Source of the DNA: Sulfurimonas autotrophica DSM 16294
GTDB lineage: Bacteria > Campylobacterota > Campylobacteria > Campylobacterales > Sulfurimonadaceae
Assembly (NCBI RefSeq): GCF_000147355.1
Contig: NC_014506.1
Coordinates: 1,860,001-1,924,000, forward strand
DNA length: 64,000 nt
Reading direction: 5' to 3'
The notes beneath the pieces are model-generated. The model was given only the letters and a program-made list of their open reading frames with translations, ran no database searches and had not been told where the DNA came from. Each line of letters opens with the position of its first letter. Within the stretch, counting starts at the first letter, position 1. The translations under genes were made by a program, and so were the position numbers. Shown here piece after piece: positions 17,601 to 27,330 of this stretch.

Positions 17601-18613
17601 CCAAGAACTACCTTATTTCTCCCCGTCTCTTTTGCTTTATAGAGCGCCACATCTACTCTCTTGTATATTGAAGTATCATCATCGCCTTTTTCATACCCTG
17701 CAACACCAAAACTCATCGTAATAGGAAGAATTTCTTTATAGTTTTCTACACTTTCTCTTAATTTTTGAGCCAATAAATAGGCTTTGTCTTTAGTGGTATT
17801 TGGCAAAATCACAATAAACTCTTCACCACCGATTCTGCAAAAGATATCTGTATCTCTTAATATAGAAGATATATACTTTGTATATTCAACAAGCACTTTA
17901 TCACCCATATCATGTCCGTAATTATCATTAACTTTTTTAAAAAAATCTATATCAAAAATAACCAGTGAAAAAGGATGATTATAGCGCTGTGTCAATACAA
18001 TCTGTTCATCAAATTTTTGATGAAAAAAGCGGCGGTTTCCGATATTTGTCAACGCATCATTAATAGCCAGCGACTCCAGCTCTTTTTTATAATGTTCTTG
18101 TTCGGTAATATCGGATAATATTACTCCGTAAAGGTTGTTTTTCTCATCTAGTACAGAAGCTGAAATAGAAAAATAATAGACATTCTCGTTAATTTTCACT
18201 TTTGCCTTATGGTACACGACCTTATTCTTCAACAGGTATTTTATCCAGCTCAAGCCATCATTGATTTGTGAAATATACCCTTCCTCCTCTACAAAAAAAT
18301 CACATATACAGTGATGTTTTTGAGAAAACTCTTCAATATTTCTATACCCTTTAAAGTATTTAAAAAAAGTTTTATTCGCAGAAACAATCCTGCTCATGTC
18401 ACTTACTAAAACAATGTTTAAAGAATTATCAATAATATCTTTATAATAATGTTTTTGTTCGTTATAATGATAAAAAAGAATGCTGATACCAACAAATAAA
18501 AGTGTAATAAGAGCAATAATCCATATCAAACTTAATTTTAACGTGACAAAAATTACAAGTAAATATGCAAGTAAAATATTAACAAAGAAGCTGTACTTTT
18601 TGTATAAACCCAT
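17597..18613 (-). CDS. Membrane GGDEF diguanylate cyclase with PAS-like sensor
   Basis: 338-residue protein. Two hydrophobic helices occupy about 8-48. A PAS-like region follows (VLVSDMSRIVSANKTFFKYFKG to YGVILSDITEQEH). The C-terminal GGDEF domain has active site GGEEF in CRIGGEEFIVILP. An RDTD sequence five residues before it forms the inhibitory I-site. It should make c-di-GMP at the inner membrane. I use ATG at 18613, which shares one base with the maf stop (TGATG); a GTG one codon earlier is possible. It sits oddly between maf and bioF, with overlaps on both sides. Confidence 0.9.
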   Translation of the reverse strand: MGLYKKYSFFVNILLAYLLVIFVTLKLSLIWIIALITLLFVGISILFYHYNEQKHYYKDIIDNSLNIVLVSDMSRIVSANKTFFKYFKGYRNIEEFSQKHHCICDFFVEEEGYISQINDGLSWIKYLLKNKVVYHKAKVKINENVYYFSISASVLDEKNNLYGVILSDITEQEHYKKELESLAINDALTNIGNRRFFHQKFDEQIVLTQRYNHPFSLVIFDIDFFKKVNDNYGHDMGDKVLVEYTKYISSILRDTDIFCRIGGEEFIVILPNTTKDKAYLLAQKLRESVENYKEILPITMSFGVAGYEKGDDDTSIYKRVDVALYKAKETGRNKVVLG

Positions 18614-19170
18614 CACGACTCACCCATAAATGTTTGTAAAACTTCGACACAAAGACCCATCGCAGTACTTTCATACCCTTTGACTTCTTTAATGTAAGAT
18701 TTACAAAACCCTTCGACCATGCAGGCTCCGGCTTTACCGCGCCAATCACCGCTGTCTAAATAATTTTCTAAGCTCTCTTGATTAAACTCATCAAACAAAT
18801 AGTCTGTTTTTGAAATATCTATAATTTTTTTCTTTTTTGAATGATATATCATACATGTAATGATGCTCGTAATATTTCCGCTTTGTGTCATTAAAATATT
18901 ACGGGCATCATCTTTGCAGCGTGCTTTTCTTAAAATATGCCCTTGACTTGTAACCACCGTGTCAGCCACCAAAAGCGGATAGTCTTCATATCCGAATGCT
19001 TTGAGGTTTGCTTCGTATTTGCCTAGAGTTGCCTGATAAACAAAATTTTTCGGGCAACTTGCAATAATGCTCTCTTCATCAAAATCAACACTCTCTTGAA
19101 TAAAATCAATGCCTGCTTTTTCTAATAGCATGGCGCGTGTTTGGGATGAGGAACAGAGTCTAATACGCAT
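18613..19170 (-). CDS. Maf-family nucleotide pyrophosphatase
   Basis: 185-residue Maf/ITPase-like protein. The N-terminal LCSSSQTRAMLLEKAGIDF fits the SxSxxR substrate loop. VADTVVTSQGHILRKARCKDDA carries the conserved Asp and Lys, and YLDSGDWRGKAGACMVEG corresponds to the family's YxxxGxxxxKAG block. Maf proteins hydrolyse non-canonical or canonical nucleoside triphosphates and are linked to division arrest. The start overlaps the upstream membrane-protein gene by 11 bases. Substrate specificity cannot be read from the sequence. Confidence 0.88.
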   Translation of the reverse strand: MRIRLCSSSQTRAMLLEKAGIDFIQESVDFDEESIIASCPKNFVYQATLGKYEANLKAFGYEDYPLLVADTVVTSQGHILRKARCKDDARNILMTQSGNITSIITCMIYHSKKKKIIDISKTDYLFDEFNQESLENYLDSGDWRGKAGACMVEGFCKSYIKEVKGYESTAMGLCVEVLQTFMGES

Positions 19171-19696
19171 TTCTTAAAGTAACTCCCAAATAAATTGCAA
19201 CAATTCCAAGTACAATATTTACGGGAACCATATATTTTCCAATGAGTTCAAGCGCTTTTTTCGCACCTGTCGTGTCACCTTTTTGCAAAAGTTTATCTGC
19301 TTTGTTACGTCTGAGAATCATCATCCCGAGATTGGTACTCATCAACATCCAGATAGCCTCTTTCGTATGAACAAGATTATATATGTGCATCGCATACGTA
19401 TCTATAACATTTCCGTTTGCATCCACTGCCGCTGCACGAAAGCCGAGTCCCACGGCCATAATAATGGCTGTAATTATAAGTATAATCACAAAAGGCGAAA
19501 CAATCATAAAAAGACGTTTCAGTGCCTGAGAGATTCGTTCTAACCTGTGCATTGGTGATTCTATCTGCATAAATGAAGCATGCGCGGCAAATTTCATAGC
19601 GACCATACCGCCAACCCATACAACGGCAGAAACTACATGTAAAAAGACTATTTGCGTTCTATAATCCGCAAAAAGTTCAATCATCATCTCTTTCAT
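19160..19696 (-). CDS. Four-helix membrane protein, CopD-like
   Basis: 178-residue inner-membrane protein. Helices are at about 14-34 (VFLHVVSAVVWVGGMVAM), 60-85, 107-127 and 152-175. The first helix, with HVVSAVVWVGG, resembles CopD/COG-type membrane proteins seen in many Campylobacterota, where the histidine may bind heme or copper. The ATG shares a base with the alaS stop (TAATG). The function is unknown; the CopD likeness is a pattern impression. Confidence 0.75.
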   Translation of the reverse strand: MKEMMIELFADYRTQIVFLHVVSAVVWVGGMVAMKFAAHASFMQIESPMHRLERISQALKRLFMIVSPFVIILIITAIIMAVGLGFRAAAVDANGNVIDTYAMHIYNLVHTKEAIWMLMSTNLGMMILRRNKADKLLQKGDTTGAKKALELIGKYMVPVNIVLGIVAIYLGVTLRNAY

Positions 19697-22248
19697 TAAC
19701 CGAGTACCTCGGTTATAAATTTCATCGCTTCTTCTTTTGCCTCAGGCAGTTTTGAAGCATCTTTTCCGCCGGCTTGGGCAAAATCTGGGCGACCGCCGCC
19801 GCCTCCGCCAAGAATCGGTGCTATTTTTTTAATCCAATCACCCGCTTTTGCCTCACAGCCTTTGACTCCCGCAGCGATGAGGACTTTGTCCCCTTTGACC
19901 TGAAAAAGCATTGCGCAGAGTTTGTCATTTTGGTTTTTCAACTCATCGATTTTTTCTTTAATATCACCGCTTGGGAGTTCATCCACTACAACCGTTACAC
20001 CGTTAATAGCATCAGTTTTTATTTCCACTTTTGCAGACTCCTGAGCCTCTTTTAATTCAGATTTAAGCTCTGCAATATTTGATTTAAGTCTATGAATGCC
20101 GGCAAGCAGGTCAAGATTTTTCACTTCACCCTGTGCCTCTTTTAGAAGCGCTCTTTGCTCACAGAAATATTTGTACGCTGTATTTCCACAAACTGCTTCT
20201 ATTCGTCTGACACCCGCACTGACACCACTCTCTTTCGTAATGATGAATGAGCCGATATTTGCCGTATTTTCTACATGTACACCGCCGCAGAATTCGACGG
20301 AAGCATCTGCAAAGCTTACGACACGTACTTCATCGCCGTACTTTTCGCCAAACTGACTTTTTGCCCCTGATTTTTTTGCTTCTTCTATAGGAAGTACTTC
20401 TGTCTGTGCGGGAATTGCACGCATGATTTCTACATTTACACGCTCTTCTATCTCTTGCAGTTCCTGCTCACTCACCGCTTTTGGATGTGAAAAGTCAAAA
20501 CGCAAACGATTTGCTTCTACGAGTGAGCCCGCTTGAGAGATATGCTCACCGAGAACATCGAAAAGTACCGCATGAAGCAGGTGCGTAGCAGAGTGATGTT
20601 TTGTAATCTCATTACGTGAAATGTCAACCTCTGCATCCACTGCATCACCTACTTTGAGTTCATTCTCTACTGCGATTCTAGAAAGATTCAGTCCAAAAAA
20701 CTTTTTCGTATCAAGCACTTTTGCATGCTCTTTTAACTCTCCGGCATCACCACACTGCCCACCGCTCTGGGCATAAAAAGGCGTTACATCTAAAAAGACC
20801 CACCCTTTTTGCCCTTTTATAAGCGCTTCTACTCTTATAAAATTCTCATCAAGTAGCGACAACACTTTACTTGCATGGTGTGTTGTCTCATATCCGACAA
20901 ACTCATTTTCACCGAACTCTTCTAAAAGCGCTTTAAAGTCGCCGCTTACAGCGTCATCTCCACTTCCTTTCCAGGCAGCTTTTGCACGTTTTCTCTGCTC
21001 GCTCATCAACTCTTCAAATTTTGCCGTGTCAAGTGACAGATTTTTTTCTTTAAGCATATCTTCTGTCAAATCTAACGGAAAACCGTAGGTGTCATAAAGT
21101 TTAAAAGCAACTTCTCCCGAAAACGCATCTTTCGTATTTTGCATTTCCATATTAAAAAGCGCAATTCCCGACTCGATTGTTTTGAAAAATCTCGCTTCTT
21201 CAAGTTCTATCTGCTCTTTAACAGCATTGGCTTTTGTGTTAAGGTACTCATATTCACCGCCCATAATGTCCACAAGCGTATCCACAAGTTTATACATAAA
21301 CGGTTCTCGAAATCCAAGAAGATATCCATGACGTACAGCACGGCGTAAAATTCTGCGAAGTACATAACCGCGCCCCTCATTTGAGAAGTTTACACCTTGT
21401 GCCAGTAAAAATACTGTTGTTCTGATATGGTCGGCAATAACACGATAAGAAGCACCCGAAGCATAGATATACTCTTTGCCTATCATATCTTCAACTTTAC
21501 GGATTATCGGCATAAATAAAGAGGAGCCGTAGTTTGAAAGTGCCCCTTCCTTGATGGCTACAACACGTTCAAGCCCCATTCCCGTATCTATAGACGGATG
21601 TGCAAGAGGAACTCTTTGACCGCCTTTTTCTTTGACTTCATACTGCATGAAAACAAGATTCCAAATCTCTAAAAATCTGTCTCCCTCGCCACCCATATAG
21701 TCCTCAGGACCTGTAAAATGTTCCGCTCCCTGATCATAAAAGATTTCAGAACACGGTCCGCACGGTCCGGTGTCGCCCATCGACCAGAAGTTATCTTTAT
21801 CACCCAAACGCATGATTCGCTCAGCTGCTATATGTTTTTTCCACATTGCTTCTGCTTCATCATCGCTCTCATGAACAGTTACCCAAAGTTTGTCTTTGTC
21901 TAAATGCAATACTTCGGTGATGAACTCCCAGGCATAGGCTATAGCTTCTTCTTTGAAGTAGTCTCCAAAGCTAAAGTTACCCAACATCTCAAAAAATGTA
22001 TGATGACGTGCGGTATGTCCGACATTTTCAAGGTCATTGTGTTTACCGCCTGCACGGATACAAGTTTGACAAGATGTTGCACGAGGATTTGCAGGACGAG
22101 GAACTTCACCCGTAAAAATCGACTTAAACGGCACCATGCCCGCGTTATTAAAAAGCAGAGTCGCATCATCAGGCACTAAAGGTGCCGATGGAACTCTTGT
22201 ATGTTGTTTTGATTCAAAAAACTTTAAATACTCTTCTCTGATATCCAT
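19696..22248 (-). CDS. alaS: Alanyl-tRNA synthetase
   Basis: 850-residue class II synthetase that charges tRNA-Ala. The N-terminus ([20 protein letters not shown]) and [10 protein letters not shown] are characteristic. The editing domain has HHSATHLLH and [10 protein letters not shown], which supply the zinc ligands. The C-Ala domain ends with the glycine-rich [15 protein letters not shown]. The length is usual for the family. It heads the overlapping minus-strand series running to PBP1A, so a promoter should lie in the 62-base spacer at 22249-22310. Confidence 0.97.
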   Translation of the reverse strand: MDIREEYLKFFESKQHTRVPSAPLVPDDATLLFNNAGMVPFKSIFTGEVPRPANPRATSCQTCIRAGGKHNDLENVGHTARHHTFFEMLGNFSFGDYFKEEAIAYAWEFITEVLHLDKDKLWVTVHESDDEAEAMWKKHIAAERIMRLGDKDNFWSMGDTGPCGPCSEIFYDQGAEHFTGPEDYMGGEGDRFLEIWNLVFMQYEVKEKGGQRVPLAHPSIDTGMGLERVVAIKEGALSNYGSSLFMPIIRKVEDMIGKEYIYASGASYRVIADHIRTTVFLLAQGVNFSNEGRGYVLRRILRRAVRHGYLLGFREPFMYKLVDTLVDIMGGEYEYLNTKANAVKEQIELEEARFFKTIESGIALFNMEMQNTKDAFSGEVAFKLYDTYGFPLDLTEDMLKEKNLSLDTAKFEELMSEQRKRAKAAWKGSGDDAVSGDFKALLEEFGENEFVGYETTHHASKVLSLLDENFIRVEALIKGQKGWVFLDVTPFYAQSGGQCGDAGELKEHAKVLDTKKFFGLNLSRIAVENELKVGDAVDAEVDISRNEITKHHSATHLLHAVLFDVLGEHISQAGSLVEANRLRFDFSHPKAVSEQELQEIEERVNVEIMRAIPAQTEVLPIEEAKKSGAKSQFGEKYGDEVRVVSFADASVEFCGGVHVENTANIGSFIITKESGVSAGVRRIEAVCGNTAYKYFCEQRALLKEAQGEVKNLDLLAGIHRLKSNIAELKSELKEAQESAKVEIKTDAINGVTVVVDELPSGDIKEKIDELKNQNDKLCAMLFQVKGDKVLIAAGVKGCEAKAGDWIKKIAPILGGGGGGRPDFAQAGGKDASKLPEAKEEAMKFITEVLG

Positions 22249-22310
22249 GTATATTTCTCTTTTATAAAATTACGCGATTATATCCAAAAGAAGCTAAAAA
22301 GATAATATTT

Positions 22311-23009
22311 TTAAATTTTTACGCCAATTCCGCCTGCAAAGCAGTTTTCACCAAAGACATCTTTATACATTTGGATAGCTTTATCCCCTGTACAGTGAGT
22401 CGGAAGAACTTTTTTTACACCCAAGGCTTTTACTACGTTTATGGATTCCTGTATCTCCGCTTCGCTGCTTCTTAAAAGATGAAAACCACCTATAGCAAAG
22501 TCTATCTTTTTGCCGATGATTTTTGAGGCAACTTGAGTGATATTTTGAATGCCAAAGTGTCCGCAACCGGTGATAACTTTTGTCTCTTTGGCATCAATAA
22601 CCAAAGACTGTTCCGCCGTTGCATCACCCAAAAGCCCTGTTGTGTATACACCTTTGAGAAGTTGCTGCGGTTTTCTTGTGCATATTATTACCTCTTTTAC
22701 TAAAGTTTTCAGGTCGTTTATAAGATGCTTAGGGAGTGATTCAGGAACAAACAACGTCACATCAGGGTTCAGTTCTATGATGCTATCGAGACCGCCGATG
22801 TGGTCCCAATGCGAATGAGAAACAAAAATATACTCTATCTCCTTCACATCCATACTCAAAACTTCCATATGTTTTAGCAAAAACCTGCCATTGCTTCCAG
22901 TATCAAAGAGCAGTTTATACTCTTGCAAGTAGGCACTAAATCCCCACAAAGGTTTACAAATAGAGCATATATGTTCATCAAAATTGTTGTTATCAAATAA
23001 AATTTTCAT
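22311..23009 (-). CDS. MBL-fold metallohydrolase (COG1237-like)
   Basis: 232-residue metallo-beta-lactamase-fold protein. The metal motif is VSHSHWDHIGGLD (near 63-75). Further ligands are likely in the GCGHFGIQN segment and the C-terminal LPTHCTGD. This arrangement matches the family named after archaeal 7,8-dihydropterin-6-methyl phosphate synthase, whose bacterial role is mostly unknown. No signal peptide. It diverges from the NifU-like gene across 68 bases and lies upstream of alaS on the same strand. Confidence 0.82.
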   Translation of the reverse strand: MKILFDNNNFDEHICSICKPLWGFSAYLQEYKLLFDTGSNGRFLLKHMEVLSMDVKEIEYIFVSHSHWDHIGGLDSIIELNPDVTLFVPESLPKHLINDLKTLVKEVIICTRKPQQLLKGVYTTGLLGDATAEQSLVIDAKETKVITGCGHFGIQNITQVASKIIGKKIDFAIGGFHLLRSSEAEIQESINVVKALGVKKVLPTHCTGDKAIQMYKDVFGENCFAGGIGVKI

Positions 23010-23077
23010 AAAAGCATTTTATCTTCTAATAGTTAACAAAAGTATAAATTATAATTACATAAAAAGGGAATAGACAA

Positions 23078-23359
23078 ATGACATTTATTGATGAAGATAT
23101 TTATACAGCTGTTAAAAATTATTTGCTTAAAATAAGTGAATATGTTAAATCACACGGTGGAGATATTAAGCTTCTAGGAGTAAAAAACGGAACTGTTTAT
23201 ATTACTTTAACAGGGGCATGCGGTGGCTGTTCAAAAAAAGCTTATATCGCCTATTTCACAAACCGCTCATCTGAGCGGATTGCACTCACTTCTTGGCTTG
23301 AGGACTTCATCCAGCCATTTTTCACTTCACCTTCTATTTTATCAAAATTTTCAATGTAA
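23078..23359 (+). pseudogene. NifU-domain protein, apparently truncated
   Basis: The first about 52 residues are a good NifU C-terminal (Fe-S scaffold) domain: SHGGDIKLLGVKNG, then LTGACGGCS with C48 and C51 as the cluster-binding pair. Family members continue for about 25 more residues with a long helix after the CxxC; that part is missing. From about base 23236 the frame reads unrelated sequence, and its last 109 bases are antisense to the 3' end of trmO. The simplest reading is a deletion that removed the nifU 3' end and brought trmO next to it. A small functional protein cannot be excluded, since the AAAGGGA site and start are intact. Confidence 0.6.
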
Positions 23360-23742
23360 GGCTTAATATCTAAAAGTGGCGTACCATCTAAAATATCCAC
23401 TCCTTTAATCGTAACAATATTATTTTGCACATCCACAAGTTCGACTACGGAGAGTCCTATACTGTTTGGATGCATCGGTGTTCTTGTTGAAAATACCCCA
23501 CGAGGTGTATTTGTTGTATCATTAAAAGGGATGACACTGAGTTGATGTTTTTCTATTTTGTGAAAGTAATAAATCAAATAAACATGACTAAAACCCTCTA
23601 AATCTTTTAATCCCTCTGCAAATTCTTCTTTGAACTCTATGTGCGCATATATTTCACTTGCACCACAAGGTTGCACAGGCATATTTGTCAGTTCACAAAA
23701 AGGAGATTTAATGGTAGCAATTTGTCTTAAGTTTATCTGCAT
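23251..23742 (-). CDS. tRNA (adenine-N6)-methyltransferase TrmO-like (TsaA/YaeB)
   Basis: 163-residue TsaA/YaeB-family protein. TrmO methylates N6 of threonylcarbamoyl-adenosine at position 37 of some tRNAs. The beta-barrel landmarks are visible: GFSHVYLIYYFHKI, GVFSTRTPMHPNSIGLSVVEL and GVDILDGTPLLDIKPY. The C-terminus ends RSDERF as expected, so this gene seems complete although it runs 109 bases into the convergent NifU fragment. Its start directly follows the stop of the cytochrome gene. A small 7-base inverted repeat (CCGCTCA/TGAGCGG) lies in its last codons, probably by chance. Confidence 0.82.
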   Translation of the reverse strand: MQINLRQIATIKSPFCELTNMPVQPCGASEIYAHIEFKEEFAEGLKDLEGFSHVYLIYYFHKIEKHQLSVIPFNDTTNTPRGVFSTRTPMHPNSIGLSVVELVDVQNNIVTIKGVDILDGTPLLDIKPYIENFDKIEGEVKNGWMKSSSQEVSAIRSDERFVK

Positions 23743-24456
23743 TTATATCTCTTTTATTCTTTTCATTTTACTTATCCACTCTACTAAAACATCTAGCTCT
23801 TTATCGCTAATTTTATTTCTAAAAGAAGGCATAACAGCACCTCGATAGTCTTTCCATCTTTTTGCACTGCCATCTTCAATACTTTTTTTAAGATATACAA
23901 CATCATCGCTGTAACGTGCTGCTATTTTAGCAAAAGAAGGGCCGACTACATCTTTTTCTTTTTTGTGACAACTTAAACAATTATATTTTAAAGCAAGTCT
24001 CTCACCTGCAGGCATTTTTCGTAGTCTGTTCTCGATTGCCTGTGCCTTAGTTAAATTTTTAAGAGTGTAATGTTCAAACATATACTCGGCTATGGCTTCT
24101 AATTCATTTTGCGTCACATTTGCTTTTTGTGATGGCATCACACCATAACTCTCTAAACTTTTTTTGTCACAAAAGGACTTTGATGCATTTGGATTGACAA
24201 CATAATCTTTTACAAAGTCAATCGCTTTTGGAATTTTATCACTCTCGCTGCCGGCTTTGATAAAATCTTTTATATGAAAAGCAACAGCCATCATTGGCGG
24301 TGCTTTTTCATCTGTAAATGTTTTTGGTGGTAAGTCAAGATTATGACAAGCAGAACATTTTTCTTCTAGCAGTTTTTTGCCATCTAAATTTGATGTATGT
24401 TTTTTCTCACATCCTGCAAAGAAAAAAATCAACACAAAGCCAAGTATTATTTTCAT
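23743..24456 (-). CDS. Di-heme c-type cytochrome lipoprotein
   Basis: 237-residue exported protein. A lipobox FFFAGC (C16) predicts membrane anchoring in the periplasm. Two heme-binding motifs, CSACH (34-38) and CLSCH (near 158-162), and downstream methionines in MPSQ and AVMPSFRNK suit His/Met ligation. It probably shuttles electrons in the respiratory chain. The gene lies directly before trmO with no spacer. A 7-base inverted repeat upstream (24503-24521) may be an operator. The electron partner is not evident. Confidence 0.85.
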   Translation of the reverse strand: MKIILGFVLIFFFAGCEKKHTSNLDGKKLLEEKCSACHNLDLPPKTFTDEKAPPMMAVAFHIKDFIKAGSESDKIPKAIDFVKDYVVNPNASKSFCDKKSLESYGVMPSQKANVTQNELEAIAEYMFEHYTLKNLTKAQAIENRLRKMPAGERLALKYNCLSCHKKEKDVVGPSFAKIAARYSDDVVYLKKSIEDGSAKRWKDYRGAVMPSFRNKISDKELDVLVEWISKMKRIKEI

Positions 24457-24502
24457 TTTATTTTTACCTTATTATTCATTTTAAAGTATGATAATTATAA
24501 CG

Positions 24503-24521
24503 GACATATATTCAATATGTC
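24503..24521. promoter_or_regulatory. Inverted repeat upstream of the di-heme cytochrome
   Basis: GACATAT (24503-24509) and ATATGTC (24515-24521) form a 7-base perfect dyad around ATTCA. It sits 47 bases upstream of the cytochrome start, in the 126-base spacer after the oleate hydratase gene, where an operator would be expected. No regulator is recognised. Confidence 0.35.
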
Positions 24522-24582
24522 AAGAATAATCAATAAAATTTATCAATATAATAAGTTCAGAAAATACTTATAGAATAATCTT

Positions 24583-26295
24583 CTAAAGCAGCTTCTCAAA
24601 AGTTGTATTTTTTAATTTTTTTCTGATAACACTTTCAACCAAGCGTGTTATAAAACCTTCATGCTCACTTTTCATCGTTTTTATAGCTGCTGCCAATGCA
24701 CGAATATCATACTGACTCAGATAAATCTTTGGAACATTTTTATCAAGATTGAGTAGTGTATAAACTGCTGTGATTGCAGAACGAACAGAATATTCAACAG
24801 TAAATACACAATCACCCTCTATCTCACAAAACTGTCCTAAAAAAGCCAGATTTACACTGCCTTTGGGTACAACATGCGGTCTGTCTCCTTGGAGTCTGGG
24901 CATAAACTGACTTGTTATATAAGGCATCATCACAGGAATAACGATACACTCATCAACATACGCCTCCATATCCCCTTCATCTATTCCAAAATGGTACAGC
25001 AGTTCTTTAAGTAACTCTTCTCCTGAACATTCACTCATTTTCTTGTCGATAAAATCACCTTTGTTATCAGGATAGAGTGCGTATGCCCAAGCTACCGTAT
25101 AATCAAAAGGCTGGTTTTTATACTGCGGCTGTCTGTTTACCGTGACACTCATGAGCCAGTTCGAATCTTTGATGGTAATAATCCCACCCGTTGCCGTTTT
25201 GTGCGGCAAAAATTTTCTCTCTGCAAAGTCCTCAAGAAGTTGGCGCATTTTTGGACCCTTGGCAGTTATGGTAAATGATTCCCATTTTGTTTTGTCTATA
25301 TCACTGCAAAAAACTTCCGGTTTGCCAAAGGCTTCTTCTTTTTGTGCCAGTTTTTTCCACAATGCCCAACACGCGCCCTCATTACGATTTAAAACAGGAG
25401 CTGTATGCATATCTCCAAAAGAAAAGTTTTCCACCATTGAACCGTTAGTGAAAAAGACTAAATCATCCTCGCCTGTTTTTATGACCTCTTCTTTACCCTC
25501 TTTGCAAAGATGGATGGCGGTTACTGTTTTTTTTTTCTTTTTAATATCTATTTCTAAATCATTTACCGTGGTGTTAAAAACAAAGTTGACACCTTTATCC
25601 TCTAGAAGTTTTTTTAGTGGAAGCATCAAAGAGTCATATTGGTTATACTTGCTAAACACCAAACCCCGCATCGTACTCATTCCCGGTAAAAGATGGATAA
25701 AACGGTGCATGTAGCGCTTCATCTCGACAACACTGTGCCACGGTTCAAAAGCAAACATACTTCTCCAGTAAAGCCACATATCTGTCTCAAAATAAGATGG
25801 TTCAAAATACTCCTCAACAGTTGTCGTACCCAAATCTTCTTCTTTACTCAAAAGTAATTTTGTCAACTCTTTTATGTGCTTTTCTTCCAACCCTAAGCTT
25901 GTAGAGCGCTGTTTTTCTCCTCTATTGTAAATTACTCTCACTTTTGAAAAGTTTGGATCAATATCATTGAGTTCTTTTAACTCATCAAGAACAGTTCTTC
26001 CCTCTTCTTCCAATGACGGTACCCCAGCGTACAAATCCCACAAACACTCATAATGCTCTTCCATCTCTCGTCCTCCGCGTGCAACGAAGCCCTCCTCTGG
26101 ATTACCTGTACCGTCTAACGCACCACCGACTAAACTACTCTCTTCAAATATCGTTATCTGAGGGCCCCTCATGTAGCCATCACGCATCAAATACTCAGCA
26201 GCGGCCAAAGAAGCTATACCCGAACCAATTAAAAAAGCTCGTTTATTTTCAATGCCTGCGGGTTTACGCGGATGGACTCTTTGATAATTATTCAT
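24583..26295 (-). CDS. ohyA: Oleate hydratase
   Basis: 570-residue FAD protein of the myosin-cross-reactive-antigen family, which adds water to the cis-9 double bond of oleic acid or similar unsaturated fatty acids. The FAD-binding start AFLIGSGIASLAAAEYL and the family segments EESSLVGGALDGTGN, GFVARGGREMEEHYECLWDL and WLYWRSMFAFEPWHS are all present, and the length is typical. No signal peptide; a peripheral membrane association is usual. It diverges from RNase Z. The enzyme is best known from Firmicutes and some Proteobacteria, so its presence here suggests transfer or a membrane-stress role. Confidence 0.93.
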   Translation of the reverse strand: MNNYQRVHPRKPAGIENKRAFLIGSGIASLAAAEYLMRDGYMRGPQITIFEESSLVGGALDGTGNPEEGFVARGGREMEEHYECLWDLYAGVPSLEEEGRTVLDELKELNDIDPNFSKVRVIYNRGEKQRSTSLGLEEKHIKELTKLLLSKEEDLGTTTVEEYFEPSYFETDMWLYWRSMFAFEPWHSVVEMKRYMHRFIHLLPGMSTMRGLVFSKYNQYDSLMLPLKKLLEDKGVNFVFNTTVNDLEIDIKKKKKTVTAIHLCKEGKEEVIKTGEDDLVFFTNGSMVENFSFGDMHTAPVLNRNEGACWALWKKLAQKEEAFGKPEVFCSDIDKTKWESFTITAKGPKMRQLLEDFAERKFLPHKTATGGIITIKDSNWLMSVTVNRQPQYKNQPFDYTVAWAYALYPDNKGDFIDKKMSECSGEELLKELLYHFGIDEGDMEAYVDECIVIPVMMPYITSQFMPRLQGDRPHVVPKGSVNLAFLGQFCEIEGDCVFTVEYSVRSAITAVYTLLNLDKNVPKIYLSQYDIRALAAAIKTMKSEHEGFITRLVESVIRKKLKNTTFEKLL

Positions 26296-26362
26296 GATTG
26301 GGTATCCTTGTCTTTAGATTTTAACTATTTATCATTATATTACAAAATATAAGGAATTTACA

Positions 26363-27313
26363 TTGAAACTTACCTTTTTAGGAACAAGTGCCGGCAAGCC
26401 GACAAAAGAGAGAAATGTTACAGCTCTTGCTTTGGAGTTTGATCAAGACAACAAATGGTATCTTTTTGACTGCGGAGAAGCTACGCAGCATCAGATACTC
26501 AAAACTTCTCTTTCAGTTGGAAAGCTCTGTACAATTTTCATCACCCATCTGCATGGCGATCATTACTACGGACTGCCGGGACTGCTCTCTTCGAAAACAC
26601 TCGACAAAGCCTTCTCTCCTCTTACAATCTATGGACCAAAAGGGATAAAACGCTTCATTGAGTGTGTCATAGACACTTCAAAGGAACATCTAGGTTATAA
26701 ACTAGAAATAATCGAAATAGAAGCAAACACTGAATTGAGCTTTGACAAATTTTCACTCCAAGTTCTCCCGCTTGTACATTCTGTGGAGAGTTTTGCCTAT
26801 TTTATAAAAGAGCATGACATCACAAACAAACTTGATGAAAAAAAGCTGCGATTAGAAGGACTGGAACCTTCACCGCTTTATGGAGAACTCAAACGCGGAA
26901 ACAACATTACACACAAAGGCAAAGAGCTTGTCTCAAGTGAGTATATGCTTTGTCCCATACCGGGAAGAACGCTCATCATAGCCGGAGACAACAGTGAACC
27001 TGATATTCTGGGTGAGCATCTGGACAATCTTGACCTGCTGGTACATGAAAGCACTTACACACAAGAAGTTTACGATGCTCTGCCGACAAAGTTTCTTCAC
27101 ACAACGGCGAAAAATCTGGGCATTGCAGCACAAAAACATCATGTCAAAAACCTCATAGCAACCCACATCAGCGCAAGATACTCACAAGGCAGCTCTTATG
27201 ATACACAGATGGTTTGTGACGAGATAAAATCTTCATACAAAGGCAGGTGTTTTGTAGCTAATGATTTTGATGTTTTTTATCTTTCGCGGGATGGAGGGCT
27301 TGAACAGCAATAA
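26363..27313 (+). CDS. rnz: Ribonuclease Z
   Basis: 316-residue metallo-beta-lactamase-fold endonuclease that trims tRNA 3' ends. The metal-binding THLHGDHYYGLPG is near 61-73. FLGTSAGKPT opens the protein, and the later IAGDNSEPD, VHESTY and ATHISARYS blocks supply remaining ligands. The start is TTG at 26363 with AAGGAA ten bases upstream. A hairpin terminator lies at its stop. It diverges from oleate hydratase and converges on a methyltransferase gene. Confidence 0.94.
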   Translation: MKLTFLGTSAGKPTKERNVTALALEFDQDNKWYLFDCGEATQHQILKTSLSVGKLCTIFITHLHGDHYYGLPGLLSSKTLDKAFSPLTIYGPKGIKRFIECVIDTSKEHLGYKLEIIEIEANTELSFDKFSLQVLPLVHSVESFAYFIKEHDITNKLDEKKLRLEGLEPSPLYGELKRGNNITHKGKELVSSEYMLCPIPGRTLIIAGDNSEPDILGEHLDNLDLLVHESTYTQEVYDALPTKFLHTTAKNLGIAAQKHHVKNLIATHISARYSQGSSYDTQMVCDEIKSSYKGRCFVANDFDVFYLSRDGGLEQQ

Positions 27314-27330
27314 TCTCTATTGCGTTTTTT
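27307..27330 (+). terminator. Rho-independent terminator of rnz
   Basis: GCAATA (27307-27312) and TATTGC (27318-27323) around ATCTC, followed by GTTTTTT. The left arm overlaps the rnz stop codon. It separates rnz from the convergent methyltransferase gene. Confidence 0.75.

Noticed and set aside
23264-23279. CCGCTCA/TGAGCGG inverted repeat as terminator
   Set aside because: A two-base loop inside the trmO coding end with no T run; probably chance.
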